Below are positions 32,580 through 43,814 of a stretch of DNA of 64,000 nt, piece by piece. A program made the translations under genes and the position numbers. The DNA comes from Gemmatimonadota bacterium (GTDB lineage Bacteria; Gemmatimonadota; Gemmatimonadetes; Gemmatimonadales; Gemmatimonadaceae). The notes beneath the pieces were generated by a model. The model saw only the letters and a program-made list of their open reading frames with translations. It had not been told where the DNA came from and did no database searches. Location: positions 310,001 through 374,000 of the forward strand of contig BJHH01000001.1 in NCBI GenBank assembly GCA_014192065.1, in the 5' to 3' direction. The stretch's first letter is position 1. The number at the start of each line of letters is the position of its first letter.

Positions 32580-33044
32580 CTACTGCAACGACTTTCTGAA
32601 GCAGTGCTTCTCGCCGACCTGGAGTTCGCTTCGGTCGATCTTTTCGTAGCGGGAGATCTTCTCGGGGTAGTTCGTGAGCGCGGTGTATTCGAATCCGCAG
32701 GCGAGGAACAACTCGTCTGAGAAGGACACCGAGAACACTTCGGCATAGCCGCGCTTCCGTGCGAGCTCTTCCGCCGCGTTGATCAGCGCTGTGCCGTGGC
32801 CGAGCCCCTGCTCGTCCTGCGACACCGCCAGTGAGATGATCTCTACCACTGACGGCGAATACTCGTCTAGCGCGACACAGCCGATGATCTCCCCGTCGGC
32901 GCCGCGAACCACACGATAGTCGGCGAGGTGAGCGTAGGCGAACTCGCCGGAGCGCTTGAGCGTGAGCCCCTGCTGCACGTAGCGGTTGTTGAGCGCGACG
33001 AGTCCGGGAATGTCCGGCTCATTGGCAAGTTGCACACGACTCAT
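32580..33044 (-). CDS. GNAT acetyltransferase, ArgA/N-acetylglutamate-synthase-like
   Basis: 154 aa with a clear GNAT fold: acetyl-CoA loop VSQDEQGLGHGTALI (about residues 73-87), VALDEYSPSVVEIISLAV strand pair and the C-terminal FLACGFEYTALTNYPEKI, a pattern common to short N-acetylglutamate synthase-like proteins (ArgA C-terminal domain type). A role in arginine synthesis is plausible from this subgroup but no arg genes are nearby. AAGGTG lies 7 bases before the ATG. It borders the A+T-rich stretch that follows. Confidence 0.8.
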   Translation of the reverse strand: MSRVQLANEPDIPGLVALNNRYVQQGLTLKRSGEFAYAHLADYRVVRGADGEIIGCVALDEYSPSVVEIISLAVSQDEQGLGHGTALINAAEELARKRGYAEVFSVSFSDELFLACGFEYTALTNYPEKISRYEKIDRSELQVGEKHCFRKSLQ

Positions 33045-34142
33045 TGTGACACCTTCTCGAGACGCCTCAGCGCCGCGCGAATAGGAAAGTTCGTTGCCGC
33101 TGAAAAACTGCGTGTTTCTAACCCATTAATATTGAATATTGCGACAGCTGCAACACCCTATTTCACATGTCACAGTGAAGGGTTTCGTGATTCACACACG
33201 AAAGGTGCTCATACAATCAAGAAACTTAGGAATGGGAAAAGCGGAGCGAACGAGTGGGATACATGCTGCATGCACAGCAAGGGTTGCTAAGAGCAGGCTC
33301 GCCACGTGTTAGAAGAAACAGTTTATGAGCGACACTTCCAAGATTGCTGACTTACTACAGATAGTTCAGAAAGGGCAACATCACTACACCATAAGAAAGA
33401 AGCACGAGATGTTCAATTTACCGCGCACGTACTTTTCGGATTCTTAACAAAGCATTGTGGGCATAGCGCGCAATCAGCCCTCTATCAATCTGTCCAACGA
33501 ATAGAAAGTCTAAAGGTGAAGACCAGAACACTTCATCATCTGTTTGAATCGCCGCGCGGTATAGATGCACTGATTGCAAAGATTAACAGCAACACCCGCA
33601 TTCGCGAGGATACGAAGCAGGAGAAGACTGGCTCACAAGGTAAAAGTAGAGATTGTCGCCGAACGTGGAGCAATCGGGCAGAGAAGGCGCATATATCCAG
33701 AAGCCACGTTATTGTGTACATGGGGCATAAGGGAAGGCAACAAACCGACCTGTATCAAACACGCGCTATCACACGCGCCGAACTAGATGAAGATTGTAAG
33801 AAACTACAAACATTTATTGATAACGAACGCGCTGCCACTCAACCGAAACTATTATCACATTACGCACTAGCGACATCACGAGAGGTTCTCAGATGGTTAG
33901 ATGTAGAAACACAAAGCCCCGATGGGGCCGCGTGGCGATTCGCGGCACCCGGTGGACGCTGGACCTCAGTACCGGCTTCATCATCGTGGAGCGGTAACCT
34001 CGTCCAACGGTAAACGCGTCGAACGGTAGCCGCAGCCCGTGGTAACTACCGGTCTGGACGCGATGGGTTTCGCTTCGGGAAGAGACGTCAACCCGATAGA
34101 TTTCGGGTGTTCGACTCAATGTTCTTTTTCTCGGCTTCTCTA
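33045..34142. other. A+T-rich, gene-poor stretch with decayed reading frames
   Basis: About 1.1 kb with base composition unlike its surroundings; lines between 33100 and 33910 look near 40-45 percent G+C against roughly 65 elsewhere. Codon use, with many AAA, TTA and ATA, also differs. It holds a 40-codon frame (33325-33447), then an overlapping frame open from 33351 to 34013, which looks like one gene broken by a shift. The change back to high G+C occurs at about 33910 near a small GCCCC/GGGGC hairpin (33916-33928). No tRNA or clear direct repeat flanks it. Probably horizontally acquired and decaying. Confidence 0.65.
33351..34013 (+). pseudogene. Remnant reading frame in the A+T-rich stretch, unrecognised
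   Basis: The frame is open from 33351, but its first ATG is at 33516, giving 165 codons. The product is basic and shows no secure family. A segment VIVYMGHKGRQQTDLYQTRAI followed by AELDEDCKKLQTFID has the flavour of the C-terminal end of tyrosine recombinases, where a glycine-histidine box precedes the catalytic Tyr, but the other catalytic residues are not seen. An upstream short frame (33325-33447, MSDTSKIADLLQ...) overlaps out of phase and may be its displaced N terminus. The last 30 codons run into G+C-rich DNA. Confidence 0.35.
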
Positions 34143-35294
34143 ATGAAAATGTTTGTGCTTGGCGCCGGACTTCAGGGCGCTGCGTGTGCATACGATCTGC
34201 TCCAGCAGAAGTCCGTTACGGCCGTCGTGCTTGCGGATCGCGACTTCTCCAAGGCGCCGCCATTCCTCGACGCGTGCCGCGAGGATCCGCGGCTTAAGCT
34301 GCTCACGCTCGACGCGACCGACGTCAGTGCCGTGCGGCGGGCACTGGATGGCTGTGCGGCTGTCATGTGCGCTCTGCCGTACTACTTCAATCTCGAGATG
34401 GCGCGGCTCGCGGTCGATGCGGGTGCGCATTTCTGTGATCTCGGCGGAAACACCGAGATTGTGTCGAAACAGAAGGCGCTCGACGCCGATGCCCGGGCGA
34501 AGGGTGTCACCGTCGTCCCTGACTGTGGACTCGCCCCGGGCATGGTCAATATTCTCGCCCAGCTTGGCATTTCGAAGTGCGACTCGACCGACAGTGTGCG
34601 CATCTTCGTCGGTGGACTTCCGCAGCAGCCTGAGGGGGCGCTCAAGTATCAGGTGGTCTATTCGCTGGAAGGCGTGCTCGATTACTACACGACGCTTTCG
34701 TGGGTGGTGCGGAACGGCAAGCGCATGAATGTCGAGGCGCTGTCCGAGGTGGAGCTGATCACATTCGATGCTCCGGTCGGCACGCTTGAGGCTTTCCACA
34801 CCGCCGGCGGTCTTTCCACCATGGCGGTTCGCTACGAAGGCAAGATTCCTACGATGGAGTACAAGACCCTTCGCTATCCCGGCCACGCGCAGCTCATGGC
34901 CGCAATCCGCGAACTTGGTTTTCTCGATTCGGCGGCGGTGGACGTCAAGGGCCAGCAGGTGGCGCCGCGCGATCTCGCGATCGCGGTAATGAAGCCGCGC
35001 CTCACCAAACCCGATGGGAAAGACCTCGTGGCCCTGCGCGTCGTCGTCGAAGGAGTGAAAGGTGGAAAGCCCGTGAAGCACACCTGGGAACTCGTGGATC
35101 GGTTCGACGCGGAGCGGCACATCAGCGCAATGGAACGCACGACGGGATACTCGCTTGCAATCACCGGACTGATGCAGGCCGCGGGCGCCATATCGGAAAA
35201 AGGCGTACGCACTCCCGACGAGGCCGTGCCGGGCGACGCATATGTGGCAGAGCTCGGCAAGCGAGACATCAAGATCGCGTATCGGTCGGCGTAG
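34143..35294 (+). CDS. Saccharopine dehydrogenase-family oxidoreductase
   Basis: 383 aa with an N-terminal Rossmann fold: VLGAGLQGAACAYDLL binds NAD(P), ADRDFSKAPPFLD is the second strand, and CALPYYFNLEMARLAVDAGAHFCDLGG is a strong match to the saccharopine-dehydrogenase-like/LYS9 group. PDCGLAPGMVNILA marks the switch to the catalytic domain. In bacteria this family includes lysine-degradation and carboxynorspermidine-type enzymes; substrate cannot be assigned. ATG at 34143 starts directly on the Rossmann strand. It lies just past the A+T-rich stretch and seems monocistronic. Confidence 0.86.
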   Translation: MKMFVLGAGLQGAACAYDLLQQKSVTAVVLADRDFSKAPPFLDACREDPRLKLLTLDATDVSAVRRALDGCAAVMCALPYYFNLEMARLAVDAGAHFCDLGGNTEIVSKQKALDADARAKGVTVVPDCGLAPGMVNILAQLGISKCDSTDSVRIFVGGLPQQPEGALKYQVVYSLEGVLDYYTTLSWVVRNGKRMNVEALSEVELITFDAPVGTLEAFHTAGGLSTMAVRYEGKIPTMEYKTLRYPGHAQLMAAIRELGFLDSAAVDVKGQQVAPRDLAIAVMKPRLTKPDGKDLVALRVVVEGVKGGKPVKHTWELVDRFDAERHISAMERTTGYSLAITGLMQAAGAISEKGVRTPDEAVPGDAYVAELGKRDIKIAYRSA

Positions 35295-35417
35295 CGCATC
35301 GTAGCTCTGTGGAAGCTTGACGTCGCTGGGCGGTGGCACCACGCAGCTTGGCGTATCGATCGGCTATTGGCCCGATTCGCACGAGGTGTCGCGCCATACT
35401 GGCACAACCGGTCGTCA

Positions 35418-36353
35418 TCAGGTCCCGCGCTGCCCGTCGCGCGCGCGGCGATAAAATGCTGCTGCCTCGGTCGGGCGACTCATGCGATCGAGCACCATGC
35501 CGACACCCTTGAACGCGCGCCAGTTATCGGGCTCAAGCTCGGCGGCGCGGTGGTATGCCTCGAGCGCTTCGCCAAGCCGATCCAGCTTGCTCAAGGCCTC
35601 GCCGAGGTAGAAGTGCCCCTGGCCAGAGAGCGGGTCGTGCTCTACTGCGCCGCTGAGTGGTTCGACGGCCTCGCGCCATTTGGCGCGCCGGCAGGCCAGA
35701 ATGCCCTGCAGTAGCAGCACGTGGGGATCATTCGGCTTTGCCTTCTGCGCCTGCTGGAGCTCGCGCTCGGCTTCTTCGTACCGCAGCCGTCCGCTCAGGA
35801 TCGTCGCCCGGGCGCAACGGAGCATCACTGCGCTGGCGCCGGCGTCGATGGCCCGCTGCAGGGCACCCAGCGCGCCCTCGATGTTGCCGCGGTTGGCGAG
35901 CGCGTTCGAAAACGCCATCGCCGCCCGTTCGTTCCGAGGGTGCGCGTCGTGAATGCTTCGGAGTTCGTCGATCGCCGGAAGTGGCGTTGGTGGTGTTGGG
36001 TTGCGCGGGGCGACGACGCGCGGAACGGCTGGTACCGGCGGCGGCAGAGCCGCTCCGGACGAGATGGCCGGTGCGCGGCGGATCTCAGGACTTGGCGCCG
36101 AGACGGCGGATTCCGCGGTCACGGGCGTTGCCACGAATGTTGCACCAGCGCGCGATTCTGGGATTTCATCCGTATCGAACGACCATTCGCCGCAGACTGG
36201 TGGTTCACGAACCGCGACCGCACCCTCTAGCCCGTCGAGGGGACCTGCGTCACGCAGCTCAGAAGCTGCCGCGTCCAGTCCACCCAGGGTGAGCTGGTCG
36301 GAATTGGGCGGCATAAGGCCGCCAATTGGCGTTCGGTCTTGCGGAGAGACCAT
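35418..36353 (-). CDS. Tetratricopeptide-repeat protein with proline-rich N terminus
   Basis: 311 aa. Residues 1-130 are low complexity, Ala/Pro/Ser-rich (GAALPPPVPAVPRV) and probably disordered. From about 135 come at least four TPR units: AFSNALANRGNIEGALGALQ, RYEEAERELQQAQKAKPNDP, KWREAVEPLSGAVEHDPLSG and RLGEALEAYHRAAELEPDN. No signal peptide. It diverges from uvrA with 129 bases between starts. Partner and role unknown. Confidence 0.8.
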   Translation of the reverse strand: MVSPQDRTPIGGLMPPNSDQLTLGGLDAAASELRDAGPLDGLEGAVAVREPPVCGEWSFDTDEIPESRAGATFVATPVTAESAVSAPSPEIRRAPAISSGAALPPPVPAVPRVVAPRNPTPPTPLPAIDELRSIHDAHPRNERAAMAFSNALANRGNIEGALGALQRAIDAGASAVMLRCARATILSGRLRYEEAERELQQAQKAKPNDPHVLLLQGILACRRAKWREAVEPLSGAVEHDPLSGQGHFYLGEALSKLDRLGEALEAYHRAAELEPDNWRAFKGVGMVLDRMSRPTEAAAFYRRARDGQRGT

Positions 36354-36482
36354 TCAGGGGATCCGACCGGAGAGCGACCGCGCCGCCATCTCAAGAGCGT
36401 ATGGCATCAAGTGCGGAATCTATAGACGCACGCACCCCCTGCGCTTGTATCCTCCCCCCGCAGTGCCCAGTTTTATCAGGCT

Positions 36483-39299
<2,817 letters not shown>

Positions 39300-39317
39300 C
39301 TGTCTTCCGCGTCACGC

Positions 39318-40046
39318 ATGCGCCCTGTGCGACTGACGCGTCACCCGTCACGTTTTCACCGAGCCTTCGACTTGGTCTCTCTTCTCGACATCATTGGCCC
39401 CGTCATGGTTGGCCCGAGCTCGAGTCACACCGCCGGCGCCTGCCGCCTCGGTCTGCTCGCGCGCAACCTGGTGGGCGGCACGCCGGAGCGTGCGCACGTT
39501 GAGTTGCACGGTTCATTTGCGCGGACCAGTGAGGGGCATGGCACCGACAAAGCCATCGCCGGCGGGCTGATGGGTTTCCGTCCCGACGACGAGCGTATTC
39601 GCACGGCACTCGACATCGCCGAGCGTGAAGGGCTGGCCTATACATTCGAAAAGACGACGCTCGGCGAAGACAACGACGTCCATCCCAATACCGTCCGCAT
39701 CACCGTCGAGCGCGCCGACCGCACGCACGTCATGCGCGGTTCGTCGCTCGGTGCAGGGCGCGTGGTCGTCAGCGAGATCGACGGCTTCCCGGTCGAAGTC
39801 CACGGCAACCACCACACCATCGTCCTCGTGGCGGAAGACGTGAAGGGCAGTGTCGCCCGCATCGCGGGCATCCTCGCGGATGACAGCATCAACATCGCCA
39901 CACTGCGGTTGACACGGAAACACCGCGGCGGCGACGCGTTTATGGTGATCGAAGTGGATGATCCACCGGGCGAAGAAGTGCGCGACCATATTCGCGCGCT
40001 GCCCTGGGTGCGCTGGACGCACCGTCTCGACAAAGTGAGCTCCTGA
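39318..40046 (+). CDS. sdaAB: L-serine dehydratase, iron-sulfur-dependent, beta subunit
   Basis: Beta subunit of the two-chain 4Fe-4S L-serine ammonia-lyase, which turns serine into pyruvate and ammonia. The hallmark DIIGPVMVGPSSSHTAGACRLG is near the N terminus, and the last 75 residues form an ACT domain (HTIVLVAEDVKGSVARIAGI), a likely amino-acid sensor. From ATG 39318 the chain is 242 aa, but the first 18 residues are atypical and a TTG at 39372 would give the usual start. It is followed 1 base later by the alpha subunit. Confidence 0.93.
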   Translation: MRPVRLTRHPSRFHRAFDLVSLLDIIGPVMVGPSSSHTAGACRLGLLARNLVGGTPERAHVELHGSFARTSEGHGTDKAIAGGLMGFRPDDERIRTALDIAEREGLAYTFEKTTLGEDNDVHPNTVRITVERADRTHVMRGSSLGAGRVVVSEIDGFPVEVHGNHHTIVLVAEDVKGSVARIAGILADDSINIATLRLTRKHRGGDAFMVIEVDDPPGEEVRDHIRALPWVRWTHRLDKVSS

Positions 40047-40047
40047 G

Positions 40048-40932
40048 ATGTTTACCTCGCTGGCGTCGGCGATCGCTGCTGCCCAACAGGAATCCAAGTC
40101 GCTGAGCCAGGTCGCGCTTGAGGCGGAGGCTCGCGATCAAGGCAGGCCCATCGCCGAGATTCGCGACGCGCTCCGGCGCGCGCTCGTGGTGATGCGCGGC
40201 GCGATCGAGCAAGGACTCGTCGGTGACCTCAGGAGCGAGAGCGGGCTCGTCGGCGGTGACGCCGCCAAGGTGCATCACTCGAAGGCCGGCCCATTTGCCG
40301 GTTCGCCCTTCAGCGATGTGCTCGCGCGCGCGCTCGCCGTGCAGGAAGTGAATGCGGCCATGGGCGTGATCGTCGCGGCGCCCACGGCCGGTGGAGCCGG
40401 CGTGCTGCCGGCGGTGCTGACCGGACTCGCCGCCGCACGGAACATCGACGACGAACGACTCATCGACGCACTCGCCACCGCGGGCCTCATTGGTGCGGTC
40501 GTGGCTGAGCGCGCGTCGCTCTCCGGCGCGGAAGGCGGATGCCAGGCTGAGACCGGCGCCGCCGCGGGAATGGCCGCCGGCGCCGCGACCGAAATGCTGG
40601 GCGGAACGCCTGCGCAGGTCGGCCATGCCGTCGCGCTCGCACAGCAGGGTACACTCGGCCTCGTCTGCGACCCACTCGGCGGGCTCGTTGAGCTTCCCTG
40701 TGTGTTCCGCAACGCCACCGGCGCGGCGATTGCGCTCGCCGCGATTGAGATGGCGCTGGCCGGCGTCGAGTTTGCGATTCCGGCCGACGAAGTCATCGAC
40801 ACGATGGGTGAAATCGGGCTCGCGATGGACGTCCGCTACCGCGAAACGGCCGGCGGCGGGCTCGCCGCAACGCCTACCGGTCGCCGTCTCGCTCGCGAGC
40901 GCCTCGTTCATATCAAGCGATCTGGCGTCTAG
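40048..40932 (+). CDS. sdaAA: L-serine dehydratase, iron-sulfur-dependent, alpha subunit
   Basis: Catalytic alpha subunit (294 aa). Cluster cysteines are in GAEGGCQAETG, GLVCDPLGGL and VELPCVFRNA, the three-Cys pattern of this family; KVHHSKAGPF and NAAMGVIVAAPTAGGAGVLPAVL are further signatures. ATG is 1 base after the beta-subunit stop with GAG upstream, so the two are co-translated. With the glycine cleavage genes at the left end this suggests serine and glycine breakdown as carbon/nitrogen sources. Confidence 0.94.
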   Translation: MFTSLASAIAAAQQESKSLSQVALEAEARDQGRPIAEIRDALRRALVVMRGAIEQGLVGDLRSESGLVGGDAAKVHHSKAGPFAGSPFSDVLARALAVQEVNAAMGVIVAAPTAGGAGVLPAVLTGLAAARNIDDERLIDALATAGLIGAVVAERASLSGAEGGCQAETGAAAGMAAGAATEMLGGTPAQVGHAVALAQQGTLGLVCDPLGGLVELPCVFRNATGAAIALAAIEMALAGVEFAIPADEVIDTMGEIGLAMDVRYRETAGGGLAATPTGRRLARERLVHIKRSGV

Positions 40933-40968
40933 TGGCGGGCTACTATTAACGATCGCACCCACCGCACC

Positions 40969-42393
40969 ATGCGCCGATCCCTGACCTTTGCCTGTACTGT
41001 CGCCTGTGCTGTCGCCTTCGCGGCCGTCCCGCCCATGGTGCGCGCGCAGGGGGGCATTTCGGGTACGGTGTACGATTCGCTGTATGTGAGGGGGCCGCTC
41101 CGTGATGTGAGCGTGATGCTCACCGAGCTCAACCGCGTCACGACGACCGATGCGCGCGGGCGCTTCAATTTCGATTCCATTCCCGACGGCAAGTACAGCG
41201 TCACCTTTTTCTATTCGTCGCTCGATTCGCTCGGTATCGGCGGCCCGGTCGCGACCGTGACCGTCTCACGCGGACTTCCGGCCGAGACGTACCTAGCGAC
41301 GCCATCGCCGAAGGAACTCTACCGGCGGCTGTGTGGGCCGCCGAAAGATCCGTCGGTGGGCGCGGTGCTCGGGCGCGTGCGCGATGTCGACACACAGCGA
41401 CCGATCGCGTCGGCGGTGGTCGAGACGTTCTGGGCCGAGTTCGAGTACCTGCAACGCAACTTCAAGCGCCACCTCTTCAAGGCGACGACGAGGACGGGGC
41501 CGGAAGGGGTGTTCATCCTGTGCGGTGTGCCGGCCGACGTTCCGCTCGACCTCACGGCGCGGACCGGGTTGTTTCAGGCCGGGCCCGTGACCGTCAACCA
41601 CGGACGCGACATCGTGGTGCTGCGTGACATCGCCGTCAGCCTCAGGGACAGCGCGGCGCGTGCCGATACGATGATCCTTGTTCGCGACAGCTCGGCGATT
41701 CCGACGGGTTCCGGTATCGTGCGTGGCACGCTCAAGGATCGCACCGGCAAGCCCATTCCAGACTCACCGGTGCGAATCGTTGCCGACGCGCGCGAGACGC
41801 GCAGCGGCCCCGATGGCGCATTTGTGCTGACCGGTGTTCCAGCGGGAACGCGGACCGTCGAAGCGAGAGCGATCGGCTTTGGTCCTGCCTCGGCGGCCGT
41901 GGACGTGCCGACGGGGGGTTCCGTGGTCGCGCCGATCACCTTCGACCGCCGCGCCCAGGAACTGAAGGCGATCACGATCGTTGGCCAGCGCCCGCGGCGC
42001 GACATCGAAGGGTTCGGCGTGCGTGCCAAGGAAGGCCTTGGCCGTTACATCACCGATGAAGACCTCAAGAAGCGCCCGGTCTCCCGCATCGGCGACGCGT
42101 TGCTGCGTACCGGCAACATCACCTACGACCTCACGCCGATCGGTCCGGAAATCAAGATGCGGGCGACAGGATCGATGCAGAACGATTCGCGCTGCGTGCC
42201 GAACTTCTTCCTCGACGGCATGTGGATCCCTGCGCCAGAAATCAACATGCGCCAGACCATGCTGCAGTCCATCGAGACCATGGTCATCCCGGAGGACGTC
42301 CGGGGCATCGAGGTCTATGGCAGCCTGGGCGCGATTCCGCCCGAGTTCAACCGCAGCAACGGCTGCGGCGCCATCGTGATCTGGACCAGATAG
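40969..42393 (+). CDS. Secreted protein with carboxypeptidase-like repeats and an orphan TonB plug
   Basis: 474 aa. Signal peptide at residues 1-26 (ending MVRAQ). Then three beta-sandwich domains of the carboxypeptidase-regulatory type: GISGTVYDSLYVRGPL with DARGRFNFDSIPDGKY, VLGRVRDVDTQRPIASA with GPEGVFILCGVPA, and IVRGTLKDRTGKPIPDS with GPDGAFVLTGVPAG. From about 345 comes a segment like a TonB-dependent receptor plug (ITIVGQRPRRDIEGFGVR, EDLKKRPVSRIGDALLR, FLDGM, MVIPEDVRGIEVYGS, GAIVIWTR), but the chain stops where the barrel should begin. The function is unknown; a substrate-binding accessory role is possible. Confidence 0.75.
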   Translation: MRRSLTFACTVACAVAFAAVPPMVRAQGGISGTVYDSLYVRGPLRDVSVMLTELNRVTTTDARGRFNFDSIPDGKYSVTFFYSSLDSLGIGGPVATVTVSRGLPAETYLATPSPKELYRRLCGPPKDPSVGAVLGRVRDVDTQRPIASAVVETFWAEFEYLQRNFKRHLFKATTRTGPEGVFILCGVPADVPLDLTARTGLFQAGPVTVNHGRDIVVLRDIAVSLRDSAARADTMILVRDSSAIPTGSGIVRGTLKDRTGKPIPDSPVRIVADARETRSGPDGAFVLTGVPAGTRTVEARAIGFGPASAAVDVPTGGSVVAPITFDRRAQELKAITIVGQRPRRDIEGFGVRAKEGLGRYITDEDLKKRPVSRIGDALLRTGNITYDLTPIGPEIKMRATGSMQNDSRCVPNFFLDGMWIPAPEINMRQTMLQSIETMVIPEDVRGIEVYGSLGAIPPEFNRSNGCGAIVIWTR

Positions 42394-42597
42394 GCTGGCT
42401 TGCGCAGCATATCTAATGAAGGGTGGCCGCGCGCTTACTGGCGCCCGGGGCTGTGTTTGAGCGAAACTTCCAGTGTGGCCGCACCCGTAGGGCCACCAGC
42501 AAGCATCGGAGCCAGACGCATGGTCACGCACGACGACCGCCGGCAAGAAAACAGTTGAAGCCCAGATCGAAGACGCCAGTAAGGGGAAGAAATAGCG
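42394..42597. other. Intergenic region with a short coding-like tail
   Basis: 204 bases with no complete gene. A frame without a start runs from 42491 to the TAG at 42593 and ends in a Lys-rich tail (KKTVEAQIEDASKGKK) that looks like the end of a real protein, but it has no ATG, GTG or TTG of its own in phase near it. It may be a gene remnant. Confidence 0.35.
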
Positions 42598-43758
42598 TTG
42601 AGCCGCAACACCATGCGTGAGGCGGAAGGCCAGGCGTCCGCGATCCGCCGCGTCTTCCTGACGCCAGGACTCGCGGCCGTCGTGCTGACCGTCCTCGCCC
42701 TGTTGCTGGTCGGGAAGGCGGCGGACCTATTACTGCTGCTCTTGATCGCGATCCTGATCGCCGTCTACCTCGGCGCGTTCACCGATGCCATCGTCGCACG
42801 CACCTCGTGGAAGCGTCCGCTTGCCTTCGCGGCCGCGATCGTTGCCACGCTGTTCGTTCTGTGGGGAATCGAGGCGTTGCTGATTCCCCCTGTCATCGCA
42901 CAGACCAAGGCACTGGCCGCCGGCCTACCGCAATACGTCACGGCGTGGCAGCAACGACTGGGCATGCTCGTCGAACGGTTTCCCGCGCTGGAGCCGTTCG
43001 TGGGCGGCGACCGTCAGCAGGAAGTGGTGGACGCGATCATGGGGCAGGCGGAATCGCTCGTGGCCGGGCTCTTCCCGCAGGTCTTCAACCTTGCGCACGG
43101 CCTGATCAATCTCGTGTCCGTGCTCGTCATGGCGCTGTACCTCGCGCGCACTCCGCAGCTGTATACGGACTTCGTGGTCGCGCTCACGCCGCCGCGCCAC
43201 CGCGAGACAGCACGCGGAATCCTGGCCGCCATGGGCACGACGCTCAAGTCGTGGGTGTTCGCGCAACTCTTCAACATGTTCGTGCTGGGATTCCTCACGG
43301 CGGTCGGACTCTGGATTCTCGACGTGCCGTCGTGGCTTGCGTTCGGGATTTTCTCCGGGCTGGCTGCCATCGTGCCCTTCTTCGGCGTGTTGCTCGCCAC
43401 GATTCTTCCGGCGCTGTTCGTGCTCGACCAAGGCGCGACGGCGGTGGCGCTCGTACTATTGCTTGGCGTTGTCGTGCACGTCATCGAGGGCAATTTTATC
43501 GCGCCGCTCATCTTCCAGCGCGACGTACATCTGCCACCCGTCCTCACCATCATGAGCGTGCTGATCGTCGGGTCGCTGCTCGGCCCGGTCGGGCTGATCG
43601 TGGCGGTGCCGATGCTGGCGGTCGTGCTCGTGTTACTGCGGAAAATTCTGGTCGAACAGGTGTACGGCGATTCCCTGCCGGAGCGTGCTGCAGACGCTGG
43701 CCTTCGTCCGTCCGCTTCGCCGCCGAATCCCGAGTCGGGGACGTCCGCAACGAATTGA
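42598..43758 (+). CDS. AI-2E family (PerM-type) transporter
   Basis: 386 aa, polytopic with about eight membrane spans. The arrangement fits PerM/AI-2E: a helix pair near the N terminus (VVLTVLALLLVG, LLLLLIAILIAVYLGAF), a long periplasmic helical segment (residues 100-160), LINLVSVLVMALYLARTP, and the diagnostic C-terminal block GIFSGLAAIVPFFGVLLATILPALF with HVIEGNFIAPLIFQR. The substrate is uncertain; the family name comes from TqsA. TTG at 42598 has GGGG-AAG 10 bases upstream; ATG at 42613 is an alternative. Confidence 0.86.
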   Translation: MSRNTMREAEGQASAIRRVFLTPGLAAVVLTVLALLLVGKAADLLLLLLIAILIAVYLGAFTDAIVARTSWKRPLAFAAAIVATLFVLWGIEALLIPPVIAQTKALAAGLPQYVTAWQQRLGMLVERFPALEPFVGGDRQQEVVDAIMGQAESLVAGLFPQVFNLAHGLINLVSVLVMALYLARTPQLYTDFVVALTPPRHRETARGILAAMGTTLKSWVFAQLFNMFVLGFLTAVGLWILDVPSWLAFGIFSGLAAIVPFFGVLLATILPALFVLDQGATAVALVLLLGVVVHVIEGNFIAPLIFQRDVHLPPVLTIMSVLIVGSLLGPVGLIVAVPMLAVVLVLLRKILVEQVYGDSLPERAADAGLRPSASPPNPESGTSATN

Positions 43759-43814
43759 TGCGGACGGAGGGAAGGCGGTGACGGTTTCCGGGGCGCGCGG
43801 TCGCATCGTGCCGC

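Noticed and set aside
33516-34013. Intact phage integrase
   Set aside because: Only a weak resemblance to the last part of tyrosine recombinases; the catalytic Arg-His-Arg set is not visible and the frame appears broken.
36354-36482. LexA-type SOS box upstream of uvrA
   Set aside because: No CTG-N10-CAG-like or related palindrome found by eye; other LexA recognition types cannot be excluded but nothing supports one.
42520-42558. 12-codon ATG frame before the AI-2E-family gene
   Set aside because: Too short, no ribosome-binding site, and out of phase with the Lys-rich tail that looks coding-like.
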